NCBI RefSeq assembly: GCF_013116825.1
Contig: NZ_JABFNS010000045.1
Span: 1 to 58,439, forward strand
Source: Myxococcus xanthus
GTDB lineage: Bacteria > Myxococcota > Myxococcia > Myxococcales > Myxococcaceae
Direction: 5' to 3'
DNA: 58,439 nucleotides
The notes beneath the pieces were generated by a model. That model saw nothing but the letters and a program-made list of their open reading frames with translations, did no database searches and was not told the origin of the DNA. The stretch's first letter is position 1; the number at the start of each line of letters is the position of its first letter. Below are positions 44,917 through 54,595 of the stretch, in pieces. Both the position numbers and the translations under genes were made by a program.

Positions 44917-46314
44917 CTAGAAGTGGCGCGGGTGGCCCAGCGTGGCCTCGGCACCCTCGTGCACGATTTCCGAGAGCGTCGGGTGCGCGTGGATGGTGTT
45001 GGCCAGCTCCTCGGTGGTGATCTCCAGCTTCAGCGCGACACACGCCTCGGCCAGCAGCTCCGTCGCGTGAGGCCCGATGAGGTGCACGCCGAGGACCTCG
45101 TCGTACTTCCGGTCCGACACGATCTTGATCATGCCGGTGGCCTCGTTGGAGATGGCGGCCTTCGTCACGGCGCCCATCGGAGCGATGCCCACCTTCACGT
45201 CGTAGCCGCGCTCCTTGGCCTTCTTCTCCGTCAGGCCCACCGAGGCGACCTCGGGGTAGCAGTACGTGGCAGACGGCGTCAGGTCGTAGTTGATGGGCTG
45301 CGGGTTCTTCCCGGCGATGTGCTCCACCGCCACCACGCACTCCGCGCTGGCCATGTGCGCCAGCATCGGCGTGGGGATGATGTCACCCACGGCGTAGACG
45401 TTCGGCTCCGAGGTGCGCAGCATCGAGTCGACCTTGATGTAGCCGCGCTCGGCCTGGATGTTCGTCTTGTCGAGACCCACGTCCTCGGTGACCGGCGAGC
45501 GGCCCACCGCCGACAGGAGGATTTCCGCCTCCAGCGTCTTGGTCTCGTTGCCCACCTTCATGGTGACGCGCACGCCGTCCGCCGTGTGCTCCACCTTCTC
45601 CACCGCGGAGCCGGTGTGCACGTCGATGCCGCGGCGCTTGAAGACCTTCTCCAGCTCCTTGGAGATGTCCGCGTCCTCGATGGGGAGCAGCGCGGGCATG
45701 TACTCCACGATGGAGGTCTTGCTGCCCACGTGGTTGAACACGGAGGCGAACTCGCAGCCCACCGCGCCGGCGCCCAGCACGATGATGCTCTTGGGGACGC
45801 GGTCGATCTGCAGGATGGAGTCGCTGTTCAGCACCCGCTTGTGGTCCACGGGGACGTTGGGCAGAGACTTGGGCACCGAGCCCGTGGCGAGGATGATGTT
45901 CTTCGCCTCCAGGATCTTCTTGGAGCCGTCCTCGGCGGTGACCTCCACCTTGCCCTTGCCGGCGATGCGGCCGTGGCCCTTCACCACCGTCACCTTGTTC
46001 TTCTTCATCAAGAAGTCGATGCCGTTGGCACCCTTGGTGACAATCTTGTCCTTGTGCTTCATCGCGTTGGGCCAGTTGATGGCCGGGCTGCTCACATCAA
46101 CGCCGAAGTCAGCCGCCTCGCGGACGTGGTGGAACAGCTCCGCGGTCCACAGCAGGGACTTGGTCGGGATGCAGCCGCGGTGGAGGCAGGTGCCGCCCAG
46201 CCGCTTGTCCTTCTCGATGATGGCCGTCTTCAGGCCCAGCTGACCCGCGCGAATGGCGCCCACGTAGCCGCCGGGGCCCGAACCGATGATCACCACGTCG
46301 AACGTCTCAGCCAC
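44917..46314 (-). CDS. lpdA: Dihydrolipoyl dehydrogenase (E3)
   Basis: 465 aa from GTG 46314, chosen for GGAGG 5 bases upstream. FAD-binding GSGPGGYVGA (~11-20), redox-active pair GGTCLHRGCIPTK (C43, C48), NAD-binding GAGAVGCEFASVF, and the C-terminal catalytic His-Glu in HAHPTLSEIVHE. It reoxidises dihydrolipoyl groups of 2-oxo acid dehydrogenases and the glycine cleavage system. Head of the lipoate block; divergent from the gene at 46395. Confidence 0.95.
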   Translation of the reverse strand: MAETFDVVIIGSGPGGYVGAIRAGQLGLKTAIIEKDKRLGGTCLHRGCIPTKSLLWTAELFHHVREAADFGVDVSSPAINWPNAMKHKDKIVTKGANGIDFLMKKNKVTVVKGHGRIAGKGKVEVTAEDGSKKILEAKNIILATGSVPKSLPNVPVDHKRVLNSDSILQIDRVPKSIIVLGAGAVGCEFASVFNHVGSKTSIVEYMPALLPIEDADISKELEKVFKRRGIDVHTGSAVEKVEHTADGVRVTMKVGNETKTLEAEILLSAVGRSPVTEDVGLDKTNIQAERGYIKVDSMLRTSEPNVYAVGDIIPTPMLAHMASAECVVAVEHIAGKNPQPINYDLTPSATYCYPEVASVGLTEKKAKERGYDVKVGIAPMGAVTKAAISNEATGMIKIVSDRKYDEVLGVHLIGPHATELLAEACVALKLEITTEELANTIHAHPTLSEIVHEGAEATLGHPRHF

Positions 46315-46354
46315 GCACGCCTCCGTAATTATTGCGGATGGAACCCGGTGGGGC

Positions 46355-46383
46355 TGATAACCCCCGGTCCCGGTTGGAATCAA
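46355..46383 (-). promoter_or_regulatory. Candidate sigma-70 promoter for lpdA
   Basis: On the minus strand TTGATT (46383-46378) and TTATCA (46360-46355) are separated by 17 bp, placing a start ~30-35 bases before the lpdA GTG. The match to consensus is moderate. Confidence 0.35.
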
Positions 46384-46394
46384 GGAGTTTGCTC

Positions 46395-47531
46395 GTGCGC
46401 CGTTTCCCGCTCCGAACCCTCCTCTTGATGTTGGTAGCACTCATCGCCTTTGGACGCCTGTGGTGTGTGACGCACCAGGAGAAAGCGCCCGGTCCTCGGC
46501 CCGGGAGCATGGCCCAGGCGGGTGACGCCCTTGACGGGGCCCCCGTCCCCTCCTCCGCCCCTGAGTGCCGTACGCTGGAACGGGCCCTTGAAAGCGCCCT
46601 CCGCACGCCCCAGGACACCCGGGTCCTGGACGAAGCGCGCCAGCAGCTCGACGCATGCCGTCAACCGCCCGTTCGCGCCTGCGCGCTGGGCGTGGCCCTG
46701 GATGCCCGGTCGCCCTTATCCGAGGGAGAAGCCACACCGCTGCGTGGCCTGCTGGCCAGCCTGTGTGAGCACTGCCCGCCGGCCGCCAATTCGTGCGCCC
46801 GGGCCGTGGGGCAGGCCCTGCTGAGTGCCGCGGTGGGGCCGAATGCCGACGTCGCGAGCGCGAAGTGGAACCTGGAGCATGCGGGGCCAGGCCTGGGAGG
46901 GGCTTGTGCCTCGCTCGTCCAGTTGGGGCTCGCACCCGCGGCCCAGTCAGACCTCACGGTACGGCCCCCGGTGCTCGCGCTCGTCGGGGAGCTCGCGCCC
47001 CGCTGCTCGCAGGCAGGCTTCCTGGATGACGCGCTGCTGCGCGCCGCCGCTGTGAACCTCGTGTCGCCCACGCCCGCGCTGGTCGCCCTGGCCGCGGTGC
47101 CCATTCCTCCCGAGACGAGCGCCGTGAAGCCGGACCGGATTGAAGGCACCGAGCCCGGCTTCCAGGCGTTCGACCGGGACGAGAACACCGGGGTCCCGGT
47201 CGGCAAGGCGCTCAAGAGTCAGCGATGGGAGGCGGACGGCGCGCTGCGTGCGAGCTACGCGCCCACGCTGAAGCAGTTCGTATCAGTGAGGGTCCGCGCC
47301 ACGGGCCCGGGAACGGTGCGCGCCATCGTCCGGACGCCGCAGGGCGTGGGCTTGAAGGACCCGGAGAAGGACTTCGCCTTCGTCAACCCCACCGTGTGCC
47401 GTTTCACCGGCACGGGTCAGTGGGAGCAGTGCCCGCTCCAGGTGCCGCTGCGCGACGTGGACGCCGTGAGCGTCTTCCCCGAGCGCGCGGACACCGAACT
47501 GAAGGAGCTGGAGGTCCACGGCGCCCGCTGA
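46395..47531 (+). CDS. Membrane-anchored Cys-containing protein of unknown function
   Basis: 378 aa from GTG 46395, with AAGGAG exactly 7 bases upstream; earlier starts (GTG/ATG near 46332) lack this. A basic N-terminus and one hydrophobic segment (RTLLLMLVALIAFGRLW) would anchor it with the rest outside the membrane. Residues ~55-150 contain six or more Cys (ECRTLERAL, DACRQPPVRAC, LCEHCPP, NSCARA) suggesting disulfides or metal. The C-terminal ~120 residues are beta-rich (SVRVRATGPGTVRAIVRTPQG ... RFTGTGQWEQCPLQ), like a galactose-binding/discoidin-type sandwich. Function unknown. Confidence 0.65.
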   Translation: MRRFPLRTLLLMLVALIAFGRLWCVTHQEKAPGPRPGSMAQAGDALDGAPVPSSAPECRTLERALESALRTPQDTRVLDEARQQLDACRQPPVRACALGVALDARSPLSEGEATPLRGLLASLCEHCPPAANSCARAVGQALLSAAVGPNADVASAKWNLEHAGPGLGGACASLVQLGLAPAAQSDLTVRPPVLALVGELAPRCSQAGFLDDALLRAAAVNLVSPTPALVALAAVPIPPETSAVKPDRIEGTEPGFQAFDRDENTGVPVGKALKSQRWEADGALRASYAPTLKQFVSVRVRATGPGTVRAIVRTPQGVGLKDPEKDFAFVNPTVCRFTGTGQWEQCPLQVPLRDVDAVSVFPERADTELKELEVHGAR

Positions 47532-47549
47532 AGGCGCCGCCGACCGACA

Positions 47550-47999
47550 TCAGAAGACGAGGCCGCGCTCCTTGGCCAGTGTGAAGAGTGGCGCGGCGTC
47601 CTTCTTCAGCACCGCGCTCACGTCCTTGACGATGGAGTCACCCGACTTCGCGACCGACAGGAAGTTGTCGAAGGTGCGCGTGAGGATGAGCACGCCGGAG
47701 ATGATGACGCGCTGAAGGTTGTGCTGCAGGTCCGTGCCTTCATAGATGAGCCACGCCTGCTCCACGCAGGTGCGGCGGGCGTCCATGAGGAACTGGTTGA
47801 GGACGGTGCGCTCGTTCGCGTCGGGCACCTTCGACTTCGAGCTCACCGAACCCACGTAGATGAGGTTCGTGTTGAGCCGCGCCGCAGCTTCCTGCATCTG
47901 CGCCAGCACCAGCGTCACGTCCTCCTTGGTCGGAGGATTCTCCCAGCGGGAGAAGATGACTCGGTCGATGATCTCCGCTTTGTAGGTAGGGCCGTTCAC
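47550..47999 (-). CDS. Small conserved alpha/beta protein, possibly STAS-like
   Basis: 149 aa from GTG 47999 (GGAGG 6-7 bases upstream). Alternating strands and helices: VIFSRWENPPTKEDV, NLIYVGSVSSKSKVPD, AWLIYEGTDLQHNLQRVIISGVLILTRTF. The layout recalls SpoIIAA/STAS-type domains in which a protein is compared or switched rather than catalytic, but I cannot name a family. No signal peptide. Convergent with the Cys-rich gene. Confidence 0.6.
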   Translation of the reverse strand: MNGPTYKAEIIDRVIFSRWENPPTKEDVTLVLAQMQEAAARLNTNLIYVGSVSSKSKVPDANERTVLNQFLMDARRTCVEQAWLIYEGTDLQHNLQRVIISGVLILTRTFDNFLSVAKSGDSIVKDVSAVLKKDAAPLFTLAKERGLVF

Positions 48000-48266
48000 G
48001 ATGCCTCCGGTGAGGCGAGCGCCTGACCGGCACCCGCCCGGCTTGCCACGCTGCCGTGCGGTCGGATCTGTAGCAGGAACACTCCATTCGTTGAAGTGCA
48101 CGACACCTGAACCAGCATTCATTGGGCCCGACACCGCGCTCCAGCCCTGCAGCGGAAACGGACAAATCCACTCGGACCGACACGGACACTCAGGGAAAAC
48201 ACGTATACGCCCGCGTCATCTCCAGGATTCACCGGATCTTGTCGTGCAGCGGACATGCGCGGCGCA
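48000..48266. other. 267-bp gap before the end of the his operon
   Basis: Lies between the start of the small STAS-like gene and the 3' end of hisIE, both on the minus strand. It should contain the promoter of the former and a terminator for the his operon, but I found no strong hairpin or promoter match and no convincing small gene. Confidence 0.4.
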
Positions 48267-48875
48267 TCAACGCGAAGCGCGCCTGGCGAGGACTGCCTTC
48301 ACGTCGTCGAGCGAGAGGCCCAGGGGCCGGACCGCGACGAGCACGTGGTAGAGCACGTCCGCCGCTTCCTCGGCGGCGCGTGACGGGTCCACGTCCGCGC
48401 ACGCCGTCACCAACTCCGCGGCCTCCTCGCCCAGCTTCTTCAAGCGCAGGTTGCGGTCCTGCAGCAAGCGGCGCGTGTAGCTCGGAGGTGCATCATCGGG
48501 CCGCTCCGCTGGTGCGGCGCGCCGAGCGAGCGTGTCATCCAGCGCGCTCAGCGCATCCCAATGGCCCGGGCCGAAGCAGGTCTCCGTCCCCAGGTGACAC
48601 GCGGGGCCCGCCTTCTTCACGCGCGCGAGCACCGCGTCACCGTCACAGTCGGCGCGGAGCGCCACCACGCGCTGGACGTTTCCACTGGTGGCGCCCTTGT
48701 GCCACAGGCCGCGCGTGCGCGACCGGTAGTGCATCTCCCCCGTGGCCAGCGTGCGCTCCAGGGCTTCCCGGTCCGCATGCGCCACCATCAACACGTCACC
48801 GGTGCTCGCGTCCTGCGTGACGACCGTCACCAGCCCGTTGCCCTTCGCGAAGTCGAGCGCGTCCAGGTCGAGCAT
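48267..48875 (-). CDS. hisIE: Bifunctional phosphoribosyl-AMP cyclohydrolase / phosphoribosyl-ATP pyrophosphatase
   Basis: 202 aa. N-terminal HisI (to ~115): [42 protein letters not shown] and the zinc-binding [11 protein letters not shown] and [11 protein letters not shown]-terminal His[20 protein letters not shown] and [14 protein letters not shown]. Catalyses steps 2 and 3 of histidine synthesis. Last gene of the operon; its ATG shares one base with the hisN stop (TGATG). Confidence 0.95.
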   Translation of the reverse strand: MLDLDALDFAKGNGLVTVVTQDASTGDVLMVAHADREALERTLATGEMHYRSRTRGLWHKGATSGNVQRVVALRADCDGDAVLARVKKAGPACHLGTETCFGPGHWDALSALDDTLARRAAPAERPDDAPPSYTRRLLQDRNLRLKKLGEEAAELVTACADVDPSRAAEEAADVLYHVLVAVRPLGLSLDDVKAVLARRASR

Positions 48876-49654
48876 CAGCGTGTCTCCACGGCGCCGAGCC
48901 GCTCCCGCACCACGCGCGCCATGGCCGCGTTGGTGGCGATTCCATTTCCGCCGAACGCGGTCCGCCGCCCCGTCCAGTCGGTGAACACACCGCCGGCCTC
49001 CTCGATGATGGGCTGCAAGGCCGCTCCATCCCAGGGGGACAGCAGCTCATCCACCATGACCTCCGCGCGCCCGGTGGCGACCAACAGGTAGCCGTAGCAA
49101 TCCCCCCAGGTGCGGTCCACGGCCGCATCCCGCGCGAGCGAGCGCCAGGCAGCCCCGCGCGCCGGATACACCGTGAAGCGCTCATCCGTGGACAGCACCA
49201 CGGCCTGGGACAGCTCCGCCTGCGTGGACACGGCCGCGCGCTGGTCGTTCCAGAAGCAGCCCTGCCCCGGCGCCGCCACCAGCAACTCACCCACCGCGGG
49301 GAAGTACGCGGCCCCCACGAGGATGCGCTCCCCCTCCGCCAGCGCCACCAACGTGCCCCACAGGGGGACACCTCGGATGAACGTCTTCGTCCCGTCAATG
49401 GGATCCAGAATCCACCGGCGCTTCGCGCCCGGACGCGTCTCGCCGAACTCCTCGCCCAGGATGCCGTCCTGGGGGAAGCGCGCGTCCAGCCACTCGCGCG
49501 CACGGGACTCCGCCGTGCGGTCCGCCACCGTCACCGGAGAGCCGTCCGACTTCGTGTCCACCGCGATGCCACCGCGGAAGAACCCCAACGCCGCGTCACC
49601 TGCCATCCGCGCCACCTCGGCGGCGGCCTGCATCAGATTTCCCGAGTCCGTCAT
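48875..49654 (-). CDS. hisN: Inositol monophosphatase-family histidinol-phosphate phosphatase
   Basis: 259 aa. IMPase signatures: ILGEEFGE, the metal site [21 protein letters not shown], and [20 protein letters not shown]. HisN-type IMPases remove phosphate from histidinol phosphate, and HisB here lacks the N-terminal phosphatase domain, so the position inside the his operon makes this role very likely (inference from context). Overlaps hisF (ATGA) and hisIE (TGATG). Confidence 0.9.
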   Translation of the reverse strand: MTDSGNLMQAAAEVARMAGDAALGFFRGGIAVDTKSDGSPVTVADRTAESRAREWLDARFPQDGILGEEFGETRPGAKRRWILDPIDGTKTFIRGVPLWGTLVALAEGERILVGAAYFPAVGELLVAAPGQGCFWNDQRAAVSTQAELSQAVVLSTDERFTVYPARGAAWRSLARDAAVDRTWGDCYGYLLVATGRAEVMVDELLSPWDGAALQPIIEEAGGVFTDWTGRRTAFGGNGIATNAAMARVVRERLGAVETR

Positions 49655-50412
49655 GCCAGGCTCCGAATGTGAAGGCCGCCCTCGCGGAGCAGCGCCTTGA
49701 TGGCGCCCACGGTGGTGAGGCCGTCGTGAAGGATGCCCGCGACCAAGGCCGCATCAGCGCCTCCCTCCTGGAACGCGTCCCGGACGTGCGCCGCGCTGCC
49801 CGCGCCGCCCGAGGCGATGACGGGCACATCGACCGCCTCCGACACGGCCCGCGTCAACGCCAGGTCGTAGCCCGTCCGCGCGCCATCCCGGTCGATGCTG
49901 GTGAGGAGCACTTCCCCTGCCCCGCGCGCCACACACTCACGCGCCCAGGCCACCGCGTCCAGGTCCGTGGGCCTCCTGCCGCCGTGGGTGTAGACGCGCC
50001 AGCGGTCTCCGTCTCGCTTCGCGTCGATGCTGGCCACCACGCACTGCGCACCGAAGCGCTCCGCGCATGCGGTGAGCAGCGCCGGGTTGGCCACCGCCGC
50101 GGAGTTGATGCTCACCTTGTCCGCGCCCGCTCGCAGCGCCCGGCCCACGTCATCGACCGTGCGCACTCCGCCGCCGACAGCCAGGGGAATGAAGAGCTGC
50201 TCGGCGGTGCGCCGCACCAGCTCCCACAAGGTGTCCCGCTCCTCGGCGCTGGCGGAGATGTCGAGGAACGTCAGCTCATCCGCCCCCTCCGCTTCGTAGC
50301 GCCGGGCCAGCTCCACCGGGTCACCCACGTCGCGAAGTCCCTCGAACTGGACGCCCTTCACCACGCGTCCGCCCTTCACGTCCAGACAGACGACGAGCCG
50401 CCGCGTGAGCAT
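49651..50412 (-). CDS. hisF: Imidazole glycerol phosphate synthase, cyclase subunit
   Basis: 253 aa from ATG 50412. (beta/alpha)8 barrel with both phosphate-binding halves: [15 protein letters not shown] (catalytic Asp), [37 protein letters not shown] (second catalytic Asp) and [14 protein letters not shown]. Takes ammonia from HisH to form the imidazole ring. ATG shares one base with the hisB stop. Confidence 0.95.
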   Translation of the reverse strand: MLTRRLVVCLDVKGGRVVKGVQFEGLRDVGDPVELARRYEAEGADELTFLDISASAEERDTLWELVRRTAEQLFIPLAVGGGVRTVDDVGRALRAGADKVSINSAAVANPALLTACAERFGAQCVVASIDAKRDGDRWRVYTHGGRRPTDLDAVAWARECVARGAGEVLLTSIDRDGARTGYDLALTRAVSEAVDVPVIASGGAGSAAHVRDAFQEGGADAALVAGILHDGLTTVGAIKALLREGGLHIRSLA

Positions 50413-50948
50413 CACTTCACCTCCAGGGACACGGAGCCCTTCATGCTGAACACCGAGCCGGAGTCCACCATGGCATCCCGCAGCGCCAGCCCCAGCGCCT
50501 TGAAGGACGCCTCCGTCGCGTGGTGGCTGTCCTTTCCGCGCAGCACCCGCAGGTGCAGCGTCACCCGGGCGTGCTCGCTGAACGAGCGCATCCAGTGCTC
50601 GTAGAGCCGGTTCTTCAACGGGCCCTGGTAATAGAAGCGCCCCCCTGCATCCAGACAGGCCTGAACCAGCGCGTCGTCCATGGGAATGGTGCGCTCGGCG
50701 AAACGCGCGGCCGTGGCGGGAATCACCTGCTGCACCGCCGTGCCCAGCGTGATGGCCACGTCCTCCATCACATGGTGCGTGAGGTCCCCCCGCGCATGCA
50801 GCGAGAGGTCCAGCCCCGCGTAGCGCGCGAAGGTGGCCAGCATGTGGTCGAAGAACTTCAACCCCGTGTCCACGTTCGTGACGCCCGTGCCCGGCGACAG
50901 CTCCACCCGGACCTGCGTCTCCTTCGTCTCTCGAATGACAGTGGTCAT
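50412..50948 (-). CDS. hisB: Imidazoleglycerol-phosphate dehydratase, monofunctional
   Basis: 178 aa. Metal-binding [29 protein letters not shown], and [20 protein letters not shown]. There is no N-terminal HAD phosphatase domain, unlike E. coli HisB, so the phosphatase step falls to hisN in the same operon. Slightly shorter than the ~195-aa norm at the N-terminus. Starts within the hisA stop (ATGA). Confidence 0.95.
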   Translation of the reverse strand: MTTVIRETKETQVRVELSPGTGVTNVDTGLKFFDHMLATFARYAGLDLSLHARGDLTHHVMEDVAITLGTAVQQVIPATAARFAERTIPMDDALVQACLDAGGRFYYQGPLKNRLYEHWMRSFSEHARVTLHLRVLRGKDSHHATEASFKALGLALRDAMVDSGSVFSMKGSVSLEVK

Positions 50949-51661
50949 CCCGCGAACTCCCGAGCGACTGCGCTCGCATCCAGCCTTCCGGTGTACAGCG
51001 CCATGCCAATGACGGCCCCGTATGCGCCCGCCGCCGCGAGGGCCCGCAGGTCCTCCATCGACGTCACGCCCCCCGACGCGTACAGGCGGTGCCGGCTGGT
51101 GCTCGCCACCTCCCGCATCAACGGCAGATCCACTCCCGACAACTGCCCCTCCTTATGGACCGCCGTCACGAGCAGGCCCCCCAGCGGCAAGGGCTCGAAG
51201 GCCGCCAGCATCTCCCGGATGTCGCGATGGCTTCCCTCCGTCCAGCCTCGCGTCACCACCTCGCGCCCCTTCACGTCCGCGGCCACCACCACGCGGCCGG
51301 GGAAGCGGTTCGCGATGTCCGCCAGCCAGCCGGCGTCTTCGATGGCGCGAGTTCCCACCACCACGAACTCGGCTCCGCCCGACAGGACGGTCTCCACCCG
51401 GTCGGAATCGCGCACGCCGCCGCCCACGGAGAAGGTGAGCCCTCGCTCGTGGGCGGTCAGCCGGAAGATGGCGTCCGCGTTGGAGCCCTTGGCCAGCGCC
51501 GCGTCCAGGTCCACGACATGGAACGCGCGGAAGCCGTGACGGCGCCACTGCTTCAATGCCTCCAGCGGGTCCTCCACCCGGACCTTCTCCGCCGCGTACG
51601 AGCCGCCCACGAGCTGGACACACGCGCCCTCGCGCAGGTCGATGGCAGGAATCGCAATCAC
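50945..51661 (-). CDS. hisA: Phosphoribosylformimino-AICAR ribotide isomerase
   Basis: 238 aa from GTG 51661 (GTGA overlap with the hisH stop). Barrel motifs [60 protein letters not shown] and [16 protein letters not shown]. Paralogous to HisF. The catalytic Asp pair is present in AIPAID and in the second half ([11 protein letters not shown] replaces the more usual T.I..DGT.xG, with Glu in place of Asp). Confidence 0.93.
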   Translation of the reverse strand: MIAIPAIDLREGACVQLVGGSYAAEKVRVEDPLEALKQWRRHGFRAFHVVDLDAALAKGSNADAIFRLTAHERGLTFSVGGGVRDSDRVETVLSGGAEFVVVGTRAIEDAGWLADIANRFPGRVVVAADVKGREVVTRGWTEGSHRDIREMLAAFEPLPLGGLLVTAVHKEGQLSGVDLPLMREVASTSRHRLYASGGVTSMEDLRALAAAGAYGAVIGMALYTGRLDASAVAREFAG

Positions 51662-52251
51662 GGCGCCACCTCCCGCAGGAAGGCCTGCACGAAGCGCACG
51701 CCCGCCGTGGAGGACTTCTCCGGGTGGAACTGCACACCCACCACCCTTCCCCTGCGCACCGCCGCCGGGAAGCGGTCCGCCTCGTGCGTCGTCCACCCCA
51801 TCACCACCGAAGCATCCGCGGCGCGGCAGACGAAGCTGTGCGCGTAGTACACGGTGTCCAGCCGCGCCCCCGCCAGCGTGCGTTCGTCCTCGACCTGGTT
51901 CCAACCAATCTCGGGCACTCGCTTCGCCGCCAGCCGTGTCACCCGGCCCGCGAAGTAACCCAGGCCGGCGCCGGCGCCTTCGTCACTGCCGTCGAAGAGC
52001 AACTGCATGCCCAGGCAGATGCCCAGGCACGGCAGGCCCTGCTCCAGTGCCGCGCGCATGGCTTCACGCCCCGGCGCGAGCCGCGCCACCGCCGCACCGA
52101 ATGCGCCCACCCCCGGCAGCACCAGCACGTCAGTGTCCAGCGCACGCAAGGGGTCCTCCTGGGCGCGCACCTCAGCGCCCGGCACCGTGGCCAGCGCCTT
52201 GGCCAGCGAGTGGAGGTTGCCCGCGCCGTAATCGAACAAGGTGACTCTCAT
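51658..52251 (-). CDS. hisH: Imidazole glycerol phosphate synthase, glutamine amidotransferase subunit
   Basis: 197 aa. Class I amidotransferase: VTLFDYGAGNLHSL at the start, nucleophile Cys in CLGICLGMQLLF, and the His-Glu of the triad in GVQFHPEKSS. Supplies ammonia to HisF. Overlaps hisC by 4 bp upstream and hisA by 4 bp downstream. Confidence 0.95.
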   Translation of the reverse strand: MRVTLFDYGAGNLHSLAKALATVPGAEVRAQEDPLRALDTDVLVLPGVGAFGAAVARLAPGREAMRAALEQGLPCLGICLGMQLLFDGSDEGAGAGLGYFAGRVTRLAAKRVPEIGWNQVEDERTLAGARLDTVYYAHSFVCRAADASVVMGWTTHEADRFPAAVRRGRVVGVQFHPEKSSTAGVRFVQAFLREVAP

Positions 52252-53285
52252 CGCAACGCCTCCCGCAGCGCCGCCAGCGCCGTCTCCATCAAGGGCCAGG
52301 GCCCCACACCGATTCGGAGCGCGTCGCCCACGCCCGTCAGCGCCTGGAACGCCCGCACATTCACGTCCCGCTCACGCATCCGCTCCGCGACCGCCAGCGC
52401 GCCCGGAAGCGGCACCATCAGGAAGTTGGCTTCCGAGGGCAGAGGCGTCAGCCCCGACGACACCAACTCGCCGCGCAGCCGCTCGCGACAGGCGACGGCT
52501 TCCTCCGCACGGGCTCGCACCCAGTCCGCGTCACCATTCAGCACCGAGACGGCCACGGCCTCCGCGACACTGGTGAGCTTGTAGGGCCCGCGAGCCTTCT
52601 CGACCTCCGCCACCAGTTCGGGCGCTCCGACGCCCCACCCGACTCTCAGCCCCGCCAACCCGAAGGCCTTGGAGAAGGTGCGCGTCACCAGGACATTCGA
52701 CCGCCGTCGCGCCAGGTCGAGGAAGTCCTTCCCTGGCGCGAAGTCCGCATACGCCTCATCGATAATGACGATGCCCGGTGCGTCCTCGGCAACCCGCTCC
52801 ACCGCCGCCCGCGACAGCGCGGTGCCCGTGGGGTTGTTGGGCGAACACAGGTAGATGACCTTCGCCCCCGTGCCGAGCAGTGCGTCCGCATCCACGTCGA
52901 AGTCCGGCTTCAACGGTATCGGCACGCCCTCGAGCCCGTTCATCTTGGCGAACAGCGGCACCATGACGAAGGTCGGGTCCTGATAGGCCAGCGTGTCCCC
53001 GGGCTCCAAGAAGGCGCGGAGCGCCGAGTCGATGACGTCATCCGAGCCACAGCCCGTCGTTATCTCCTCGGGCGCCGCTCCAATGGACGCAGCCAGCACC
53101 CGGCGCAGGTCCGGGGCATAACCCTTCGGATAACGCGGTACGCGGGACACAGTGGTGGCAAGAACCCGCTCCACGGAGGGCGGAACGCCAAAGAGGTTGG
53201 TGTTGTCACTCAGGTCCACCCGGCACGGCCGATTCGGCGGCGCATACAGCGGAATGTCCCGGTACGAAGCCCGCCTGGGAATCAT
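52248..53285 (-). CDS. hisC: Histidinol-phosphate aminotransferase
   Basis: 345 aa. Fold-type I PLP enzyme: LSDNTNLFG near the start, GCGSDDVID, CSPNNPTGT, VIIDEAYADF, PLP-Lys in TRTFSKAFGLAGLRVGW, and LRIGVGPWP at the end. Converts imidazole-acetol phosphate to histidinol phosphate. ATG overlaps the hisD stop (ATGA). Confidence 0.95.
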   Translation of the reverse strand: MIPRRASYRDIPLYAPPNRPCRVDLSDNTNLFGVPPSVERVLATTVSRVPRYPKGYAPDLRRVLAASIGAAPEEITTGCGSDDVIDSALRAFLEPGDTLAYQDPTFVMVPLFAKMNGLEGVPIPLKPDFDVDADALLGTGAKVIYLCSPNNPTGTALSRAAVERVAEDAPGIVIIDEAYADFAPGKDFLDLARRRSNVLVTRTFSKAFGLAGLRVGWGVGAPELVAEVEKARGPYKLTSVAEAVAVSVLNGDADWVRARAEEAVACRERLRGELVSSGLTPLPSEANFLMVPLPGALAVAERMRERDVNVRAFQALTGVGDALRIGVGPWPLMETALAALREALR

Positions 53286-54595
53286 GGCCGCCCCCAGGCG
53301 CGCGCGGCGTCCGCGTGCGCGAAGAGACCTTCACCGTCGGCCAGCCGCCCCACGTCCTCCGCCAGAGACGCCGCCGCCGTGGGCGCGACGCGCTGGTAGG
53401 TGGTCCACCGGTAGAAGTCGAGCAGGTTGAGTCCCGAGTACGCCCGCGCCAGCCCCGCCGTGGGCAGCACGTGGTTGGAGCCGGTCATGTAATCGCCGTA
53501 AGCCACCGACGAGCGCTCACCCAGGAAGACGGTGCCCGCGTTGCGCACCCGTCCCAAGTCCTCCCGCGGCGACGCGGTGGCGATGAGCAGATGCTCCGGA
53601 GCGAAGTCCGCCACGAAGGGCCAGGCTTCCTCCAGGGACGCCACCGTCAGCACCGCGCCGCGAGAGCCCAGGGCCGACGTGACGATCTCCCACCGCTTCG
53701 CGCGCTCCGCCTGCCGCTCCACCTCCGCGGCGATGGCGTCCGCCAGCGTGTCGCCCAGCGCCAGCGTGACACATGCCGCCTCTGGGTCATGCTCCGCCTG
53801 GGCCAGCATCTCCCGCGCCACCGCGGCCGGGCTCGCCGTGGCGTCGGCCACGACCAGGATTTCACTGGGGCCCGCGGGTGCTTCAATCGCCACCGCGCCC
53901 ACCACCTGCAACTTGGCCTCGGCCACATAGGCGTTGCCCGGCCCCACGATGCGGTCCACGCGCGGCACGCTCTCCGTGCCATAGGCCATGGCCGCCACCG
54001 CGCCCGCGCCGCCCAGCGAGAAGACGCGGTCCGCGCCCGCCAGGGACGCCGCCGCCAGCACGCTGGGGTGTGGCAGTCCATCGGGCCCCGGCGGCGAGCA
54101 CACGATGACCTCGCCCACGCCCGCCACCTTCGCGGGCACCACGCCCATCAGCACGCTGCTGGGGTACACCGCGCGGCCTCCCGGTGCATACACGCCCACG
54201 CGGCCCAGCGGATCCGGCCGCCGGCCCACGAGGACGCCGGGCTCGGTTTCGACCTCCACCCATTGCGGCTTCTGCGGCGCATGCGCCAGGGCGATGTTGC
54301 GGGCCGCGCGGGCCAGCGCGTCCCTGACGGACGGCTCCAATCCGGCGAGCGCCGCGGCACAGACCTCTCGCGGAACCTCCAACGCTGTCAGCTCCACGCG
54401 GTCGAACTGCCGCGCGAGATCGAAGAGCGCCTGGTCTCCTTCCGCTCGCACGCGGGCGATGAGCTCCCGCACGCGCAGCGCGACGCGGGCATCGGATCCA
54501 GTCGCGCGGTCCAGCAGACGGCGGAAGTCCTCCCGAGCCAGAGCGGACAGGGGACCGCGGTACCTCAGGGTCGACGAAGCAAGGGAGGCCGTCAC
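53282..54595 (-). CDS. hisD: Histidinol dehydrogenase
   Basis: 437 aa from GTG 54595 (GTGA overlap with hisG). Zinc enzyme for the last two NAD-dependent oxidations. Motifs: GVYAPGGRAVYPSSVLM, VDRIVGPGNAYVAEAKLQVVGAVAIEAPAGPSEI region (GPGN and APAGPSE core), AQAEHDPEA, NAGTVFLGERSSVAYGDYMTGSNHVLPT region (GSNHVLPT). Length is typical. Confidence 0.95.
   Translation of the reverse strand: MTASLASSTLRYRGPLSALAREDFRRLLDRATGSDARVALRVRELIARVRAEGDQALFDLARQFDRVELTALEVPREVCAAALAGLEPSVRDALARAARNIALAHAPQKPQWVEVETEPGVLVGRRPDPLGRVGVYAPGGRAVYPSSVLMGVVPAKVAGVGEVIVCSPPGPDGLPHPSVLAAASLAGADRVFSLGGAGAVAAMAYGTESVPRVDRIVGPGNAYVAEAKLQVVGAVAIEAPAGPSEILVVADATASPAAVAREMLAQAEHDPEAACVTLALGDTLADAIAAEVERQAERAKRWEIVTSALGSRGAVLTVASLEEAWPFVADFAPEHLLIATASPREDLGRVRNAGTVFLGERSSVAYGDYMTGSNHVLPTAGLARAYSGLNLLDFYRWTTYQRVAPTAAASLAEDVGRLADGEGLFAHADAARAWGRP

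Noticed and set aside
44923-46428. 501-codon plus-strand open frame over lpdA
   Set aside because: Complementary-strand shadow of lpdA with no recognisable domain.
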